Origin: Pseudomonadota bacterium
GTDB taxonomy: Bacteria > Pseudomonadota > Alphaproteobacteria > GCA-2731375
Assembly: GCA_027623205.1 (NCBI GenBank)
Contig: JAQBYC010000003.1
Location: 38,600 to 102,599, forward strand
Reading direction: 5' to 3'
Length of the DNA stretch: 64,000 nt
In this document: positions 19,710-28,844 of the stretch, one piece after another
Numbering within the stretch: the stretch's first letter is position 1
Layout: each line of letters begins with the position of its first letter
Position numbers and translations under genes: made by a program
Notes under the pieces: model-generated
Seen by the model: only the letters and a program-made list of their open reading frames with translations
What the model was told of the DNA's origin: nothing
The model's database searches: none

Positions 19710-20891
19710 ATGGATCATTTTAGACAATCGGCGCCTCTCGAACGGGCGCGTAAATTGGCTGATGCGGTTACAGCGGCCGCGGCTGAGATCGAGCGGACCC
19801 GGCGCATACCCGAACCGCTGTTGACGCAGGTGCACGACGCGCGGTTGTTCCGCATGTTATTGCCCGACGATCTGGGTGGTGACGAAATTCATCCGTGCGA
19901 TTATCTGCTGACCATGGAGGAACTGGCCCGCCATGACGCTTCGGTCGCCTGGAATATATTCGTAGGCAACTCCGCCGCGCTGATAGCACCTTTCCTGGAA
20001 CTGGAAACGGCGCAGCAGATTTTTTCCGATCCCCGCACCGTGGTCTCCTGGGGCCCGCCTCATGGCGGCACGGCGGACGCGGTCGAGGGGGGCTATCGGG
20101 TCAGTGGCACCTGGGAGTTCGCCTCCGGCTGCCGGCAGGCCAACTGGATGGGTGTTCATTGCCGGGTGCGCGAGGCGGACGGCAGCTTGCGCCTGAACCA
20201 TGCCGGTCGGCCCACACTGCGTACGCTGTTGTTTGCGATCGACCAGGCCGAACTGCACGATACCTGGGATACCATCGGGCTGCGCGGCACCGCCTCGGAC
20301 AGCTATAGCGTCAATGATCTGTTTGTCGCCGAGGAATATTCGGGAACCAGGGATGATCAGGCCCTGCGCCGCAAAAGTGGACCGCTGTACGCCTTCCCCC
20401 AGCAGGGCCTTTATGCCGTCGGGGTCGCCGGTGTCGCCCTCGGGCTGGCGCGGGCCATGCTGACGGCCTTCGCCGACCTGGCCGCCGAAAAGACCCCGCG
20501 CGGCCGGCCCCGGCTGGCGGATACGACGACGGTGCAATCGGACTTCGCCAAGGCCGAAGCCACCCTGGGCGCCGCGCGGGCTTATCTGCTGGAGGCCCTG
20601 GCGGAAGTTTATGCCAGCGCCAGCAAGATGGGGATTGAGGCGACAGAGCCCATCGACATACCCGCCCGGGCCCGCGTACGCCTGGCGGCAACCCATCTTA
20701 TTCACGGCGCGATCGAGGTTGCCGATTGGGTTTATAAAGAAGCCGGCGTCAGCGCCATCTTTCCCGGCACGCCGTTCGAGCGGCGCTTCCGCGACATGCA
20801 TACCCTCTCGCAGCAAATTCAATCCCGTGGCGCCCATTACGAAGCAGCCGGACAGGTTTTATTGGGTAATCCGCCCGAAGTCTATTTTTGA
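19710..20891 (+). CDS. Acyl-CoA dehydrogenase-fold flavin monooxygenase-like protein
   Basis: The 393-residue product has the N-terminal helical, beta and C-terminal helical domains of the acyl-CoA dehydrogenase fold. It resembles the oxygenase branch (type 2 C-terminal domain, as in HpaH/DszC-like enzymes) more than true dehydrogenases. Visible segments are G-G-D-E-I-H-P near 55, a beta-domain motif S-G-T-W-E-F-A-S-G-C (about 131-140) and G-L-R-G-T-A-S-D-S-Y (about 190-199). The usual dehydrogenase active-site Glu cannot be assigned with confidence. It lies between a sugar-acid dehydratase and a DMT transporter; the substrate is unknown. Confidence 0.82.
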   Translation: MDHFRQSAPLERARKLADAVTAAAAEIERTRRIPEPLLTQVHDARLFRMLLPDDLGGDEIHPCDYLLTMEELARHDASVAWNIFVGNSAALIAPFLELETAQQIFSDPRTVVSWGPPHGGTADAVEGGYRVSGTWEFASGCRQANWMGVHCRVREADGSLRLNHAGRPTLRTLLFAIDQAELHDTWDTIGLRGTASDSYSVNDLFVAEEYSGTRDDQALRRKSGPLYAFPQQGLYAVGVAGVALGLARAMLTAFADLAAEKTPRGRPRLADTTTVQSDFAKAEATLGAARAYLLEALAEVYASASKMGIEATEPIDIPARARVRLAATHLIHGAIEVADWVYKEAGVSAIFPGTPFERRFRDMHTLSQQIQSRGAHYEAAGQVLLGNPPEVYF

Positions 20892-20906
20892 GATGAGCGC
20901 TGTTGG

Positions 20907-21818
20907 ATGAGTTTGGCCGCGATTGTCTCGCCGACCTGGCGCAATAATTTTATCGGTTTGCTGTTGGTCCTATTGGGTGGTCTTTTCATCACCTCACTGA
21001 CCTGGATCGTCCGTAGCGTGGCCGATGACATCCATCCCCTGCAGGCCGGCTTCATGCGCTATGGCTTCGGCACGCTGTTGCTGCTGCCCCTGATCATGAA
21101 GTTTGAAAAGTCGGACTTCGATGTGAAATTGATGGGCTGGCATTTTCTGCGCGGTGTCGTTCATGCGGTCAGCGTGTTGTTGTGGTTTTACGCGGTAACG
21201 CAAATAACCCTGGCTGATCTGACCGCGTTAAGCTTTACCGCGCCGGTCTTCGTCACCATCGGGGCGTTCCTGTTCCTGGGCGAAACTTTCAGCCACCGCC
21301 GCCTGGGCGGGATTATTTTGGCATTCATCGGCGCGATTGTCATTTTGCGGCCTGGCGTTGAAACCATCTCGATCGGCGCCATCGCCATCCTGGCCGCCTC
21401 GCCGTTTCAGGCGGCCTCGACCCTGATCGGCAAGCGTCTGGTCGTGCGCACCTCGATCTTTGCCATGGTTTTCTATTTGTCCCTGTTCGTGACCATGGTC
21501 AGCCTGATCCCCGCCCTGCTGGTCTGGGTGATGCCATCCCTGCACACCTGCGCCCTGACCTTCGCCGCCGGCGTGATGGCGACGCTGGCGCATTTCTGCT
21601 GGAGCAAGAGTTTCCAGATCGCGGATTTATCGTTCACCCAGCCCGGCTTTTATTTCACCCTGATCTGGGCCGCCGCCATCGGTTATTTTTTCTTCGGCGA
21701 ACGCCCCGACCTATGGTCAGGGCTGGGCGCCGCGATTATCATCGCCGCTACGGCCTATATAGCGGCCCGCGAGCGGCAGGTCCGCCGCCGGGCAAAAGCG
21801 GTGGGAGAGAAAACATGA
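20907..21818 (+). CDS. DMT-superfamily permease (EamA family)
   Basis: The 303-residue protein has about ten hydrophobic segments arranged as two EamA repeats (about 15-140 and 155-290), with the inter-repeat motif R-R-L-G-G-I-I-L-A-F-I-G-A-I-V-I-L. The family exports metabolites or amino acids across the inner membrane. The last bases overlap the ubiX-like ATG (ATGA at 21815-21818), so the two are co-translated. Substrate unknown. Confidence 0.88.
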   Translation: MSLAAIVSPTWRNNFIGLLLVLLGGLFITSLTWIVRSVADDIHPLQAGFMRYGFGTLLLLPLIMKFEKSDFDVKLMGWHFLRGVVHAVSVLLWFYAVTQITLADLTALSFTAPVFVTIGAFLFLGETFSHRRLGGIILAFIGAIVILRPGVETISIGAIAILAASPFQAASTLIGKRLVVRTSIFAMVFYLSLFVTMVSLIPALLVWVMPSLHTCALTFAAGVMATLAHFCWSKSFQIADLSFTQPGFYFTLIWAAAIGYFFFGERPDLWSGLGAAIIIAATAYIAARERQVRRRAKAVGEKT

Positions 21819-22384
21819 GCCTGCCCCTGGTAGTAGCGATCACGGGCGCCAGCGGTATCATCTATGGCATCGATATTCTGCGCGCCCTGCGTAAACTGAC
21901 GGTGCCGACCCACCTTGTCGTCAGTGAAGCGGCGGTGCAGACCCTCAAATATGAGACCGACATGACCTTGGCCGAGGTGCGGGCCCTGGCGGACGTGGTC
22001 CATTCCAACAAGGATATCGCGGCCGCCATCTCATCGGGCTCGTTCCTCACCCGGGGCATGATCGTCGCGCCCTGTTCCATCAAGACCCTGTCGGCCGTCG
22101 CCAATTCCTATGATGCCGACCTGGTGGCGCGCGCGGCGGATGTGACCCTGAAGGAACGCCGCCCCCTGGTTCTGATGGTGCGCGAAACGCCGCTGCATAA
22201 AGGCCATCTGGACCTGATGGCCCGCGCGGCGGACTATGGCGCGATCATCCTGCCGCCCATGCCGGCCTTCTACCACAGGCCCAAAACCATCCAGGACATC
22301 GTCGACCAGGGCGTCGGCCGCGCCCTGGACCAGCTGGGCGTCACGCACGCGTTATTCCCACGCTGGAACGACGAGAAAGCTTAA
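21815..22384 (+). CDS. ubiX: UbiX family flavin prenyltransferase
   Basis: UbiX attaches dimethylallyl to FMN, making prenyl-FMN for UbiD-type decarboxylases. The 189-residue product begins with the flavin motif V-V-A-I-T-G-A-S-G-I-I-Y-G and has I-V-A-P-C-S-I-K-T-L-S (about 84-94), R-R-P-L-V-L-M-V-R-E-T-P-L and I-I-L-P-P-M-P-A-F-Y near 145-154, all diagnostic. The ATG at 21815 overlaps the permease stop. No UbiD partner is in the window, so its client could be ubiquinone synthesis or an aromatic decarboxylase elsewhere. Confidence 0.93.
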   Translation: MSLPLVVAITGASGIIYGIDILRALRKLTVPTHLVVSEAAVQTLKYETDMTLAEVRALADVVHSNKDIAAAISSGSFLTRGMIVAPCSIKTLSAVANSYDADLVARAADVTLKERRPLVLMVRETPLHKGHLDLMARAADYGAIILPPMPAFYHRPKTIQDIVDQGVGRALDQLGVTHALFPRWNDEKA

Positions 22385-23040
22385 GCCTCGGGCGTATCCC
22401 TGGGTTCGGTTGCCTGCATGGCGGGGCGCTGGGAAAAGTCGTTGTACCAGCTGACTAGATTTGGCCGCCCGGGCCTGAAATCCCATAGCCAATCGCGCCA
22501 GTTCTGGTAGCCGCAGGCGATGGCGACGGTAATCTGCGCCAAATTGGGCAGGCTTCCGCCCGCAATCTCCAATTCCGCGGCCCGTTGCTCGCAACGATCG
22601 AAGCAGCGGGTTATGCGGTCCCGTTGTTTCTGCAGAAACCCATCGGAGCGTAACGCCACGGGCCGCAACATTTCAGCCCGCATGGCGACCTGCGCTTCCA
22701 GCAGACCGTCGGCGATGGCGTACAACGACCACATGGGCCACTGGCTATCATCCGCCGGTATGATCCTGGCGCCCGCCGATTGTTGCTTGGCCCGGTCGTT
22801 CAAATATTGGCAAATCAGGGTTGAATCCCCCAATGCCACGCCGTCGTCGGTTAGCAATGTGGGTATGCGCGCAACGGGATTGGCTTCAGCCAGCCCGGCG
22901 GTGAAAGGCACCGTGGCGTACCCCCATTCCAGCGGCCAGGTTGTCGGCCTGACCGCAATCTGGTCCCACAGGCCAAGCTCCTTGGCCGCGACGACAACCT
23001 TGCGCGTGAAGGGTGAGGCGGGTGTCCAAAATAACTGCAA
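22381..23040 (-). CDS. Glutathione S-transferase family protein
   Basis: The 219-residue protein has the thioredoxin-like GST N-domain: L-F-W-T-P-A-S-P-F-T-R-K-V at residues 3-15, with the likely catalytic Ser/Thr region, then V-A-R-I-P-T-L and G-D-S-T-L-I-C-Q-Y-L around 57-79. A helical C-domain follows. It overlaps the convergent ubiX-like gene by 4 bases at the stop codons. GSTs of this type detoxify electrophiles or act in aromatic catabolism; no substrate can be named. Confidence 0.9.
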   Translation of the reverse strand: MQLFWTPASPFTRKVVVAAKELGLWDQIAVRPTTWPLEWGYATVPFTAGLAEANPVARIPTLLTDDGVALGDSTLICQYLNDRAKQQSAGARIIPADDSQWPMWSLYAIADGLLEAQVAMRAEMLRPVALRSDGFLQKQRDRITRCFDRCEQRAAELEIAGGSLPNLAQITVAIACGYQNWRDWLWDFRPGRPNLVSWYNDFSQRPAMQATEPRDTPEA

Positions 23041-23166
23041 GATAACCTACCTCTATTCTTTGCGGATTATTGTATGGCCAGCGTTAGACAAAAGCGAATG
23101 GGTGTGCACAAAATCAGATGAGATTTGGATCATTCGTGAACGGCCCGGGGAAAGGGAGCAAAAACA

Positions 23167-23562
23167 ATGGCAGTGACGTTGGAAGAAGCCAATCGCATAG
23201 CACAGGGCGCGCTGGCGAAGGCCGCCGGACTTGGGATCAAAATCAATGTGGCGGTCTGCGATGGCGGCGGCCGCTTGCTGGTTTTTCAGCGCATGGACAA
23301 TGCCATGTGGGCCGGCGTCTATGGCAGCCAGGGCAAGGCGATCGCCTCCGCCTCGTTCGGCCGGCCCAGCGGTGAACTTACCGAACGGGCCGCGCATCCG
23401 ACTTTTCGTGGGATCGTTGCCGCGGAAGGCGGTCACATGATCATGGGCCAGGGGGCCGTGCCGATCATTCGGAACGGGGTGGTGGAAGGCGCCTGCGGCG
23501 TTGGCGGCGGCACCGCGCAGGAAGACGAGGACTGCGCCCGCGCCGGCGTTGATGGGCTTTAG
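23167..23562 (+). CDS. GlcG/HbpS-type heme-binding family protein
   Basis: The 131-residue protein matches the GlcG/HbpS family (about 130-150 residues). It has L-E-E-A-N-R-I-A-Q-G-A near the start, then V-A-V-C-D-G-G-G-R-L-L-V-F-Q-R-M-D-N-A, and the final G-A-C-G-V-G-G-G-T-A-Q-E-D-E-D-C. Some members bind heme or assist oxidases; others sit in glycolate or aromatic gene clusters with unknown roles. A GGGGAAAGGGAG purine-rich tract precedes the ATG. It is followed, after 146 bp, by a TauD-like dioxygenase gene. Confidence 0.88.
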   Translation: MAVTLEEANRIAQGALAKAAGLGIKINVAVCDGGGRLLVFQRMDNAMWAGVYGSQGKAIASASFGRPSGELTERAAHPTFRGIVAAEGGHMIMGQGAVPIIRNGVVEGACGVGGGTAQEDEDCARAGVDGL

Positions 23563-23708
23563 CGGCCCGCCCGGCGCCCATCCTGAATGGTCGTCGATCA
23601 TTTGGCCGAAGTCCCGCAGCCAATTTCCCGCGGCGCGGTGGACTCTGGAACTCCTGGGGGCCTATCATGCTTGTGATCATGAACACATTTCGCTGAAGGT
23701 GAATAACA

Positions 23709-24623
23709 ATGGTTACCGAACCGACCAGGAACCAGTGGGACGTCAGGCGCCTTGCCGGGGCGCTCGGCGCTGAAGTTCGCGGGCTCAGGCTCGCCGAAGC
23801 CGACGAGGTCGACATCGCCGCGATCAAGCGGCTGTTGAACGAGCACATGGTGCTGTTCTTCCCCCAGCAATTTATGAGCATGGACGAGCATGTCGCGTTC
23901 GGCCGCCCGTTTGGGCCGCTTGAGGGGCACCCAAACCTCACGGACCGGAATTCCGTCCAGCACCCCGAGATTTTCAAGTTGACCGCAAGCCAGGGCGGCA
24001 TCGCGGACGAGTGGCATACGGACCTTACATTCCAGCGGGAGCCCGCCTTGATGTCGATCCTCAACATGGTGAAATGCCCCGATACCGGGGGCGATACCAT
24101 GTGGAGCAACCTGTGCGCGGCGTTTGATGCCTTGTCGCCCCCATTGCAGGAAATGTGCACCGGACTAACTGCGTTGCACGATGCCCACCCCCATGACCGG
24201 GCGGACAAGATGGCGATCCACCCAGTGGTGCGCGTACACCCGGAAACCGGACGCCAGGCGCTCTACGTCAGCGAGCACTTTACCCGGCGCATTGTGGAGA
24301 TGAGCGCGCCCGAGAGTGATGTGCTGCTGGGTTTCCTGACGAGTTGGGTGCAGAGCCCCCGGTTCACCGTCCGCTATCACTGGGAAGAAGGCACCATCGG
24401 GATGTGGGACAACCGCTGCACCCAGCATTCGGTCCTGAATGATTTCACGGAAGAACGGATCATCCAGCGGGTCACCGTCATGGGGGACCGGCCCGAAGGA
24501 GCGGGCGCCCGTTGGCAGCCCTGGACAAAGCAGGCGCGCCGCTCCGCCATGAGCCGCCACGACCGCCAGCTGATCGGTTTCCTCAAGGGCCAGGCCGCAG
24601 ACGCCGCTGACGCCGCGGAATAG
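23709..24623 (+). CDS. TauD/TfdA family Fe(II)/2-oxoglutarate dioxygenase
   Basis: These non-heme iron enzymes hydroxylate sulfonates, phenoxyacetates and related compounds with 2-oxoglutarate. The 304-residue product has D-E-W-H-T-D-L-T-F (about 98-106), giving the His and Asp ligands, and W-D-N-R-C-T-Q-H-S-V (about 232-241) for the distal His. The nearby conserved Arg needed for 2-oxoglutarate is R-V-T-V around 256. Length is normal. No sulfonate transporter lies beside it, so the substrate is open. Confidence 0.9.
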   Translation: MVTEPTRNQWDVRRLAGALGAEVRGLRLAEADEVDIAAIKRLLNEHMVLFFPQQFMSMDEHVAFGRPFGPLEGHPNLTDRNSVQHPEIFKLTASQGGIADEWHTDLTFQREPALMSILNMVKCPDTGGDTMWSNLCAAFDALSPPLQEMCTGLTALHDAHPHDRADKMAIHPVVRVHPETGRQALYVSEHFTRRIVEMSAPESDVLLGFLTSWVQSPRFTVRYHWEEGTIGMWDNRCTQHSVLNDFTEERIIQRVTVMGDRPEGAGARWQPWTKQARRSAMSRHDRQLIGFLKGQAADAADAAE

Positions 24624-24668
24624 CCGGTCGCTCCATAGTGCCGCGGCTCCGTCTTGCCGGGCGCCACG

Positions 24669-25058
24669 ATGAGCACCGTAATCATCCTGCAAATTCTGTA
24701 TGCCCTGGTTGGGGCGGCGTACAACGCCGTCAGTATCGCGCGGGTGAGGCGCGGCCGCGCACCCTTGTCGGCGACCAATCCCGTGAAAGGACTGGTCATC
24801 ATGGCGGTCGTTGCCGGGGTAACCCTGACGCAGCCCTATGTCCAGGGCGCCATCTATATCATCGGCTGGTTGGTGTTGATCTGGTATCTCGGCCGCGGCG
24901 CGGTTGCCGCCCATTTCAAGGCGATCAGCAGCCGTCAAAACCTGCACCTGTACGCTTCCCTGCCGGCGGCGTATCTGGCCTTTTTGATCAATGGCTTTGG
25001 CGTCGTTGTCGGTGGTATCGGCGTTCTGTCCATGCTTGGGACGCTACTGCATCATTGA
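24669..25058 (+). CDS. Small membrane protein of unknown function
   Basis: The 129-residue protein has four hydrophobic stretches at about residues 4-22, 42-59, 63-82 and 97-124. Between the first two lies a short charged loop, R-V-R-R-G-R-A-P. The ATG at 24669 is preferred to a TTG five codons upstream. It follows the TauD-like gene by 45 bp and may belong to the same transcript. I do not recognise a family; a permease accessory role would be a guess. Confidence 0.7.
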   Translation: MSTVIILQILYALVGAAYNAVSIARVRRGRAPLSATNPVKGLVIMAVVAGVTLTQPYVQGAIYIIGWLVLIWYLGRGAVAAHFKAISSRQNLHLYASLPAAYLAFLINGFGVVVGGIGVLSMLGTLLHH

Positions 25059-25104
25059 AGCTTTAGTTGAGTTTTGGCCGCCCCCCGAAGAAATTTTGAA
25101 ATGT

Positions 25105-26436
25105 TTAGGCCGTGGGAAAGAAGCGGTTTTCAGGCCGGGGCAGGCCAAGGTTCTCCCGCAATGTCCTGCCTTCGTATTCGCGGCGGAACAGGCCGCGCCG
25201 CTGCAACTCGGGCACCACGTGATTGACGAAATCTTCCAATCCGCCGGGCAAATAGGGGAACATGACGTTGAAGCCATCGCAGCCCGCCTCTAGCAGCCAT
25301 TCCTCCATCTGGTCGGCGATCATGTCCGGCGTGCCGACCATGGCCAGACCGGAATAACCGCCCAGACGTCCCGCCAATTGCCGGACGGTCAGGTTCTCCC
25401 GCGCCGCCAGCGCCAGGACCCTTTCGCGGCCGCTCTTCGAGGCATTGCTTTCCGGGATTTCTGGCAACGGCGCATCCGGGTCAAAGCCGGAGGCATCGTG
25501 GCCCAGGGCGATGGAAAGGGACGCGATGCCGCTGTCATAATGCACCAGACTGTCCAGCACGGCCCGCTTCGCCTGCGCCTCGGCCAGGGTTTCGCCCACC
25601 ACGACAAAAGCGCCGGGCAGGATTTTCAGATGTTCCCGCGGCCGCCCAAATTTTTCCATGCGGCCCTTCACATCGGCGTAGAAACGCTGCCCGTCCGCCA
25701 GGGTGCTTTGCGCCGCGAAGATGACCTCCGCCGTTTCCGCCGCCAGTTGACGCCCTGCATCCGAGGCGCCCGCCTGTACGATCACCGGCCAACCCTGGAT
25801 CGGGCGTGCGATATTCAGCGGCCCACGTACCGAGAGATACTCGCCTTTGTGGCCAAGCACGTGCAGTTTGTCGGGATCGAAAAAGATGCCGGCCTCAACA
25901 TCACGAACAAAGGCATCATCGGCCCAGCTGTCCCACAGGCCCGTTACCACGTCGAAAAACTCACGGGCACGGCGGTAACGCTCGCCGTGCTCCATATGCT
26001 CTTCCAGGCCGAAATTCAGCGCCGCGTCCGGGTTGGAGGTGGTAACCAAATTCCAGCCGGCCCGGCCCCCGCTGATATGATCGAGAGAGGCAAAGCGCCG
26101 GGCGATGACATAGGGCGGCTCGAAGGTGGATGACGCGGTTGCGACCAGACCCAGATGCTCCGTCACCATGGCCAGCGCCGGCAGCAGGGTCAACGGGTCG
26201 AAAGACGTCACGGTGGCGCTGCGCTTCAGCGCCTCCATGGGCATGTTCAGCACCGCCAGATGATCCGCCATGAAAAAGGCATCGAAACGCCCCCGTTCAA
26301 GGGTCTGGGCAAAGCGCGTGATGGCCTTGAGGTTGAAATTCGCATCCGGCATGCCGCCGGGATAGCGCCATGACGCAGTGTGAATACTGACCGGCCGCAT
26401 GAATGCGCCCAGCCGCAATTGACGATCCCCGGCCAT
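25105..26436 (-). CDS. NtaA/SnaA/DmoA-type FMN-dependent monooxygenase (luciferase-like)
   Basis: This group of luciferase-like monooxygenases oxidises nitrilotriacetate, EDTA, dibenzothiophene sulfone or dimethyl sulfide using FMNH2 from a partner reductase. The 443-residue product has the family features R-Y-P-G-G-M-P near 25, D-A-F-F-M-A-D-H-L-A (about 53-62), A-T-A-S-S-T-F-E-P-P-Y and the later G-R-A-G-W-N-L-V-T-T-S. No flavin reductase gene is adjacent, so the reductase must come from elsewhere. It precedes a DsbA-fold isomerase gene divergent from an MFS gene. Confidence 0.9.
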   Translation of the reverse strand: MAGDRQLRLGAFMRPVSIHTASWRYPGGMPDANFNLKAITRFAQTLERGRFDAFFMADHLAVLNMPMEALKRSATVTSFDPLTLLPALAMVTEHLGLVATASSTFEPPYVIARRFASLDHISGGRAGWNLVTTSNPDAALNFGLEEHMEHGERYRRAREFFDVVTGLWDSWADDAFVRDVEAGIFFDPDKLHVLGHKGEYLSVRGPLNIARPIQGWPVIVQAGASDAGRQLAAETAEVIFAAQSTLADGQRFYADVKGRMEKFGRPREHLKILPGAFVVVGETLAEAQAKRAVLDSLVHYDSGIASLSIALGHDASGFDPDAPLPEIPESNASKSGRERVLALAARENLTVRQLAGRLGGYSGLAMVGTPDMIADQMEEWLLEAGCDGFNVMFPYLPGGLEDFVNHVVPELQRRGLFRREYEGRTLRENLGLPRPENRFFPTA

Positions 26437-26481
26437 GCATCACCTCGAATTATGTTTCATACCAAGCCGCGCCGGACGGGG

Positions 26482-27087
26482 TCATTTTTGCCGCTCGATT
26501 TCGGCTTCTACGTCTGCCAGACGGTCCTTGCCGAAAAAAATCTCGTCACCAACGAAGAATGTCGGGCTGCCGAAGGTACCACGGGCCACCGAGGCCGCGG
26601 TATTGTTCAACAACTCGTCTTTCACCGACTGCTCTTGGATGGCCGCCAGGATCGCGGTGCCGTCGAAGCCGGATTGATTGAGGGCGGCGGCGATGACATC
26701 GGGATCGTCCATTTTTTTCGGTTCCTCCCACATATGCAGGTAGACGGCATCTACATATTCATCCAACCGCCCCGTGCGCTGGGCCACGATGGCGCCACGC
26801 ATGATCTGCACCGTATTGACGGGAAAATGCGGATTGCGGCTAAATTTGGTCAGGCCATGCTTGCGGACAAATCGTTCCATCTCAAGAGCGCCGTATTCGT
26901 TTTTATTTTTGATGCCTTGGAACTGTACCATTGGCGACTTATTGTTGGTGAGCTTAAAAACCCCACCAAGCAATACGGGCAGGTAATCACACGCGATCCC
27001 GGTGCGTGCGACAACGCCCGGCAAAACTTTGTGACAAAGGTAGGCATTGGGACTGCCAAAATCGAAATGAAATTCAAACTTGGGCAC
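26482..27087 (-). CDS. 2-hydroxychromene-2-carboxylate isomerase family (DsbA fold)
   Basis: The 201-residue product opens F-E-F-H-F-D-F-G-S-P-N-A-Y-L, the glutathione-binding start of the HCCA isomerase/kappa-GST family with its catalytic Ser. It also carries the C-terminal motif F-G-S-P-T-F-F-V-G-D-E-I-F-F-G-K-D-R-L (about 172-190). Family members isomerise naphthalene-pathway intermediates or act as glutathione-dependent oxidoreductases. It and the luciferase-like gene upstream suggest aromatic or xenobiotic catabolism, but no ring-cleavage genes are present. Confidence 0.9.
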   Translation of the reverse strand: MPKFEFHFDFGSPNAYLCHKVLPGVVARTGIACDYLPVLLGGVFKLTNNKSPMVQFQGIKNKNEYGALEMERFVRKHGLTKFSRNPHFPVNTVQIMRGAIVAQRTGRLDEYVDAVYLHMWEEPKKMDDPDVIAAALNQSGFDGTAILAAIQEQSVKDELLNNTAASVARGTFGSPTFFVGDEIFFGKDRLADVEAEIERQK

Positions 27088-27228
27088 GGCTTATATTCCT
27101 AATCTAAAGAAAATTTCCCAATCGTGGCTTCAGCCGCGGCCGATGCGGGCGCACGGGATAGGGGGCGAATTATTCGCTGCAAGTGGATGTTTTGCCAAAC
27201 GATATCTTCCGGGACAAGGCCAAAACCT

Positions 27229-27331
27229 GGAGCAATTATCAATTAATCGGAGTCGCTCTCGCGACTTAAGTAATTGGTTCAATTGCTCTCATCATAAAGA
27301 GTCCGGGCATGGTTTAAGAAAACATGCTCCA
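27229..27331 (+). repeat. Two-hairpin dispersed repeat, copy B
   Basis: Hairpin 1 has outer arms GAGCAATT (27230-27237) and AATTGCTC (27281-27288), with an inner perfect stem AGTCGC-tctc-GCGACT. Hairpin 2 lies in 27305-27330: GCATGGTTT, aag, AAAACATGC. An ATG inside the second arm (27324) is in frame with the MFS gene but belongs to the repeat. Confidence 0.85.
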
Positions 27332-27356
27332 ACGCCCAGCGGGGTCTGAACTCGGC

Positions 27357-28595
27357 ATGCAACAAGCCATGCACCTATCCGAAACCTCACTTTGGCGCGA
27401 CTATCGCGCCATGTCCTTTGTCATCTGGCTGTCCATCGCGCAGACTGTATCCTGGGGCATTATGTTCTACGGCTTCGCTGTCTTCATCAAACCCCTGACG
27501 GCGGAGTTTGATTGGAGCAAGGCTGAAATCACCGGCGCCTTTACCCTGTCCCTATTAATGGTTGGCCTGTTTTCGGTGAGCGCCGGAAGTGTTCTGGACC
27601 GTTTTGGCGGACGCTGGTTGATGACAGGGGCCTCTGCCCTGGGCGCGGCATTATTATTCATTGCGGCACAAATCGAGACGTTGACCGCCTATTACGCGGT
27701 CTGGATCGGTCTGGGCCTGGCCATGGCAACGACCCTGTATCCATCCGGTTTCGCGGTATTGGTTGCCACTTTGGGTACCCGCGCGCGCCAGGGCGTCACT
27801 TTGATGACCCTGATCGCAGGTTTCGCCAGCACAGTGTTCATTCCTCTGATCAGCTTGCTAATTGATATGGTTGACTGGCGCGATAGTTTCACCCTGCTTG
27901 GCGCGATGTTGCTGGTTACATGTGTCCCGATCCACGCCTATGTTTTGCGTCTGGAACGGGTGCCGGGTGCCGGGCAAACCGTGCGGCCCAGAATATTCTC
28001 CATCGATCTGAAGTCCGGTCCCGTCGCCGATGCGCTGCGCAACCCGGTGCTATGGTGGATCGCACTCTGTTTTACGGCGAACTCTTTTGTAATGGCTGGT
28101 GTCACCGTGCACATCATTCCCTTGATGTTGGAACGGGGCTTCGCCATGGCGACAATCGTTGCCACCATCGCCCTGATCGGGCCCATGCAGGTGGCCGGAC
28201 GGATTGCGGTGACTATATTCGAAAGATGGCTGGATTTCCGCAAGGCCGGCCTGATTTCGGGCATCTTTCTGTTGCTCGGCTTTGCTCTGCTCTTCCAGGC
28301 CCGGCCCGACAACAATCTGAACTATCTGTTTCCGATATTCTATGGCGGCTCTCTCGGCATCATCACCATCGTCCGCGCACTCGCCGTGCCGGAACTGATC
28401 GGGTCGCAAGCCTATGGCGCCCTCAACGGGCTATTGGGCCTGGCCTCATCCCTGGCGCTCGCCGCCACGCCTGTCCTGGTTTCATGGGTCTGGCTGATCG
28501 GCCAATCCTACACCGCACCCCTGTTTCTTTTGTCCGCCGTCGCCTTGGGTTCGCTGCTCAGCTTCATCCTGGCGGTGAAGAAGGTACGGTCATAA
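27357..28595 (+). CDS. MFS transporter
   Basis: The 412-residue product has about twelve membrane segments in two halves, with the MFS loop motif G-S-V-L-D-R-F-G-G-R-W between helices 2 and 3 (about 80-90). It resembles the monocarboxylate-type branch. The reading frame extends back to ATG 27324, but that codon lies in repeat copy B, so ATG 27357 (or 27369) is more likely; neither has a strong ribosome site. Substrate not predictable; it may serve the neighbouring catabolic genes. Confidence 0.88.
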   Translation: MQQAMHLSETSLWRDYRAMSFVIWLSIAQTVSWGIMFYGFAVFIKPLTAEFDWSKAEITGAFTLSLLMVGLFSVSAGSVLDRFGGRWLMTGASALGAALLFIAAQIETLTAYYAVWIGLGLAMATTLYPSGFAVLVATLGTRARQGVTLMTLIAGFASTVFIPLISLLIDMVDWRDSFTLLGAMLLVTCVPIHAYVLRLERVPGAGQTVRPRIFSIDLKSGPVADALRNPVLWWIALCFTANSFVMAGVTVHIIPLMLERGFAMATIVATIALIGPMQVAGRIAVTIFERWLDFRKAGLISGIFLLLGFALLFQARPDNNLNYLFPIFYGGSLGIITIVRALAVPELIGSQAYGALNGLLGLASSLALAATPVLVSWVWLIGQSYTAPLFLLSAVALGSLLSFILAVKKVRS

Positions 28596-28844
28596 ACTGC
28601 GACAAGCCAGCTATCGCTTCAACCAGACTGAAGTTTCCTGGTGACGCACATTCAAAGGCGCCGGACTGGCGCTGGTGAAACATTGATGACCCCGCAGCTA
28701 GGGGACCTATCAATGACCGAGGACCTGGCGCGGACAGCACCGTGATCTGCCGTTTCCCCCGCGACCACACACGAAGCCCTTCGCGGAACTCTCTCACGCG
28801 GCCTGAGTTTTGCTGGTTTCCTTAACGCCGTAAGCTGAAACTCC

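Noticed and set aside
24669..25058. Small membrane protein as a sulfonate transporter part for the TauD-like enzyme
   Set aside because: No ABC motifs or periplasmic-binding gene nearby; kept as unknown membrane protein.
27324..27356. ATG 27324 as the MFS start
   Set aside because: The codon is part of repeat B's second hairpin, so the frame extension is accidental.
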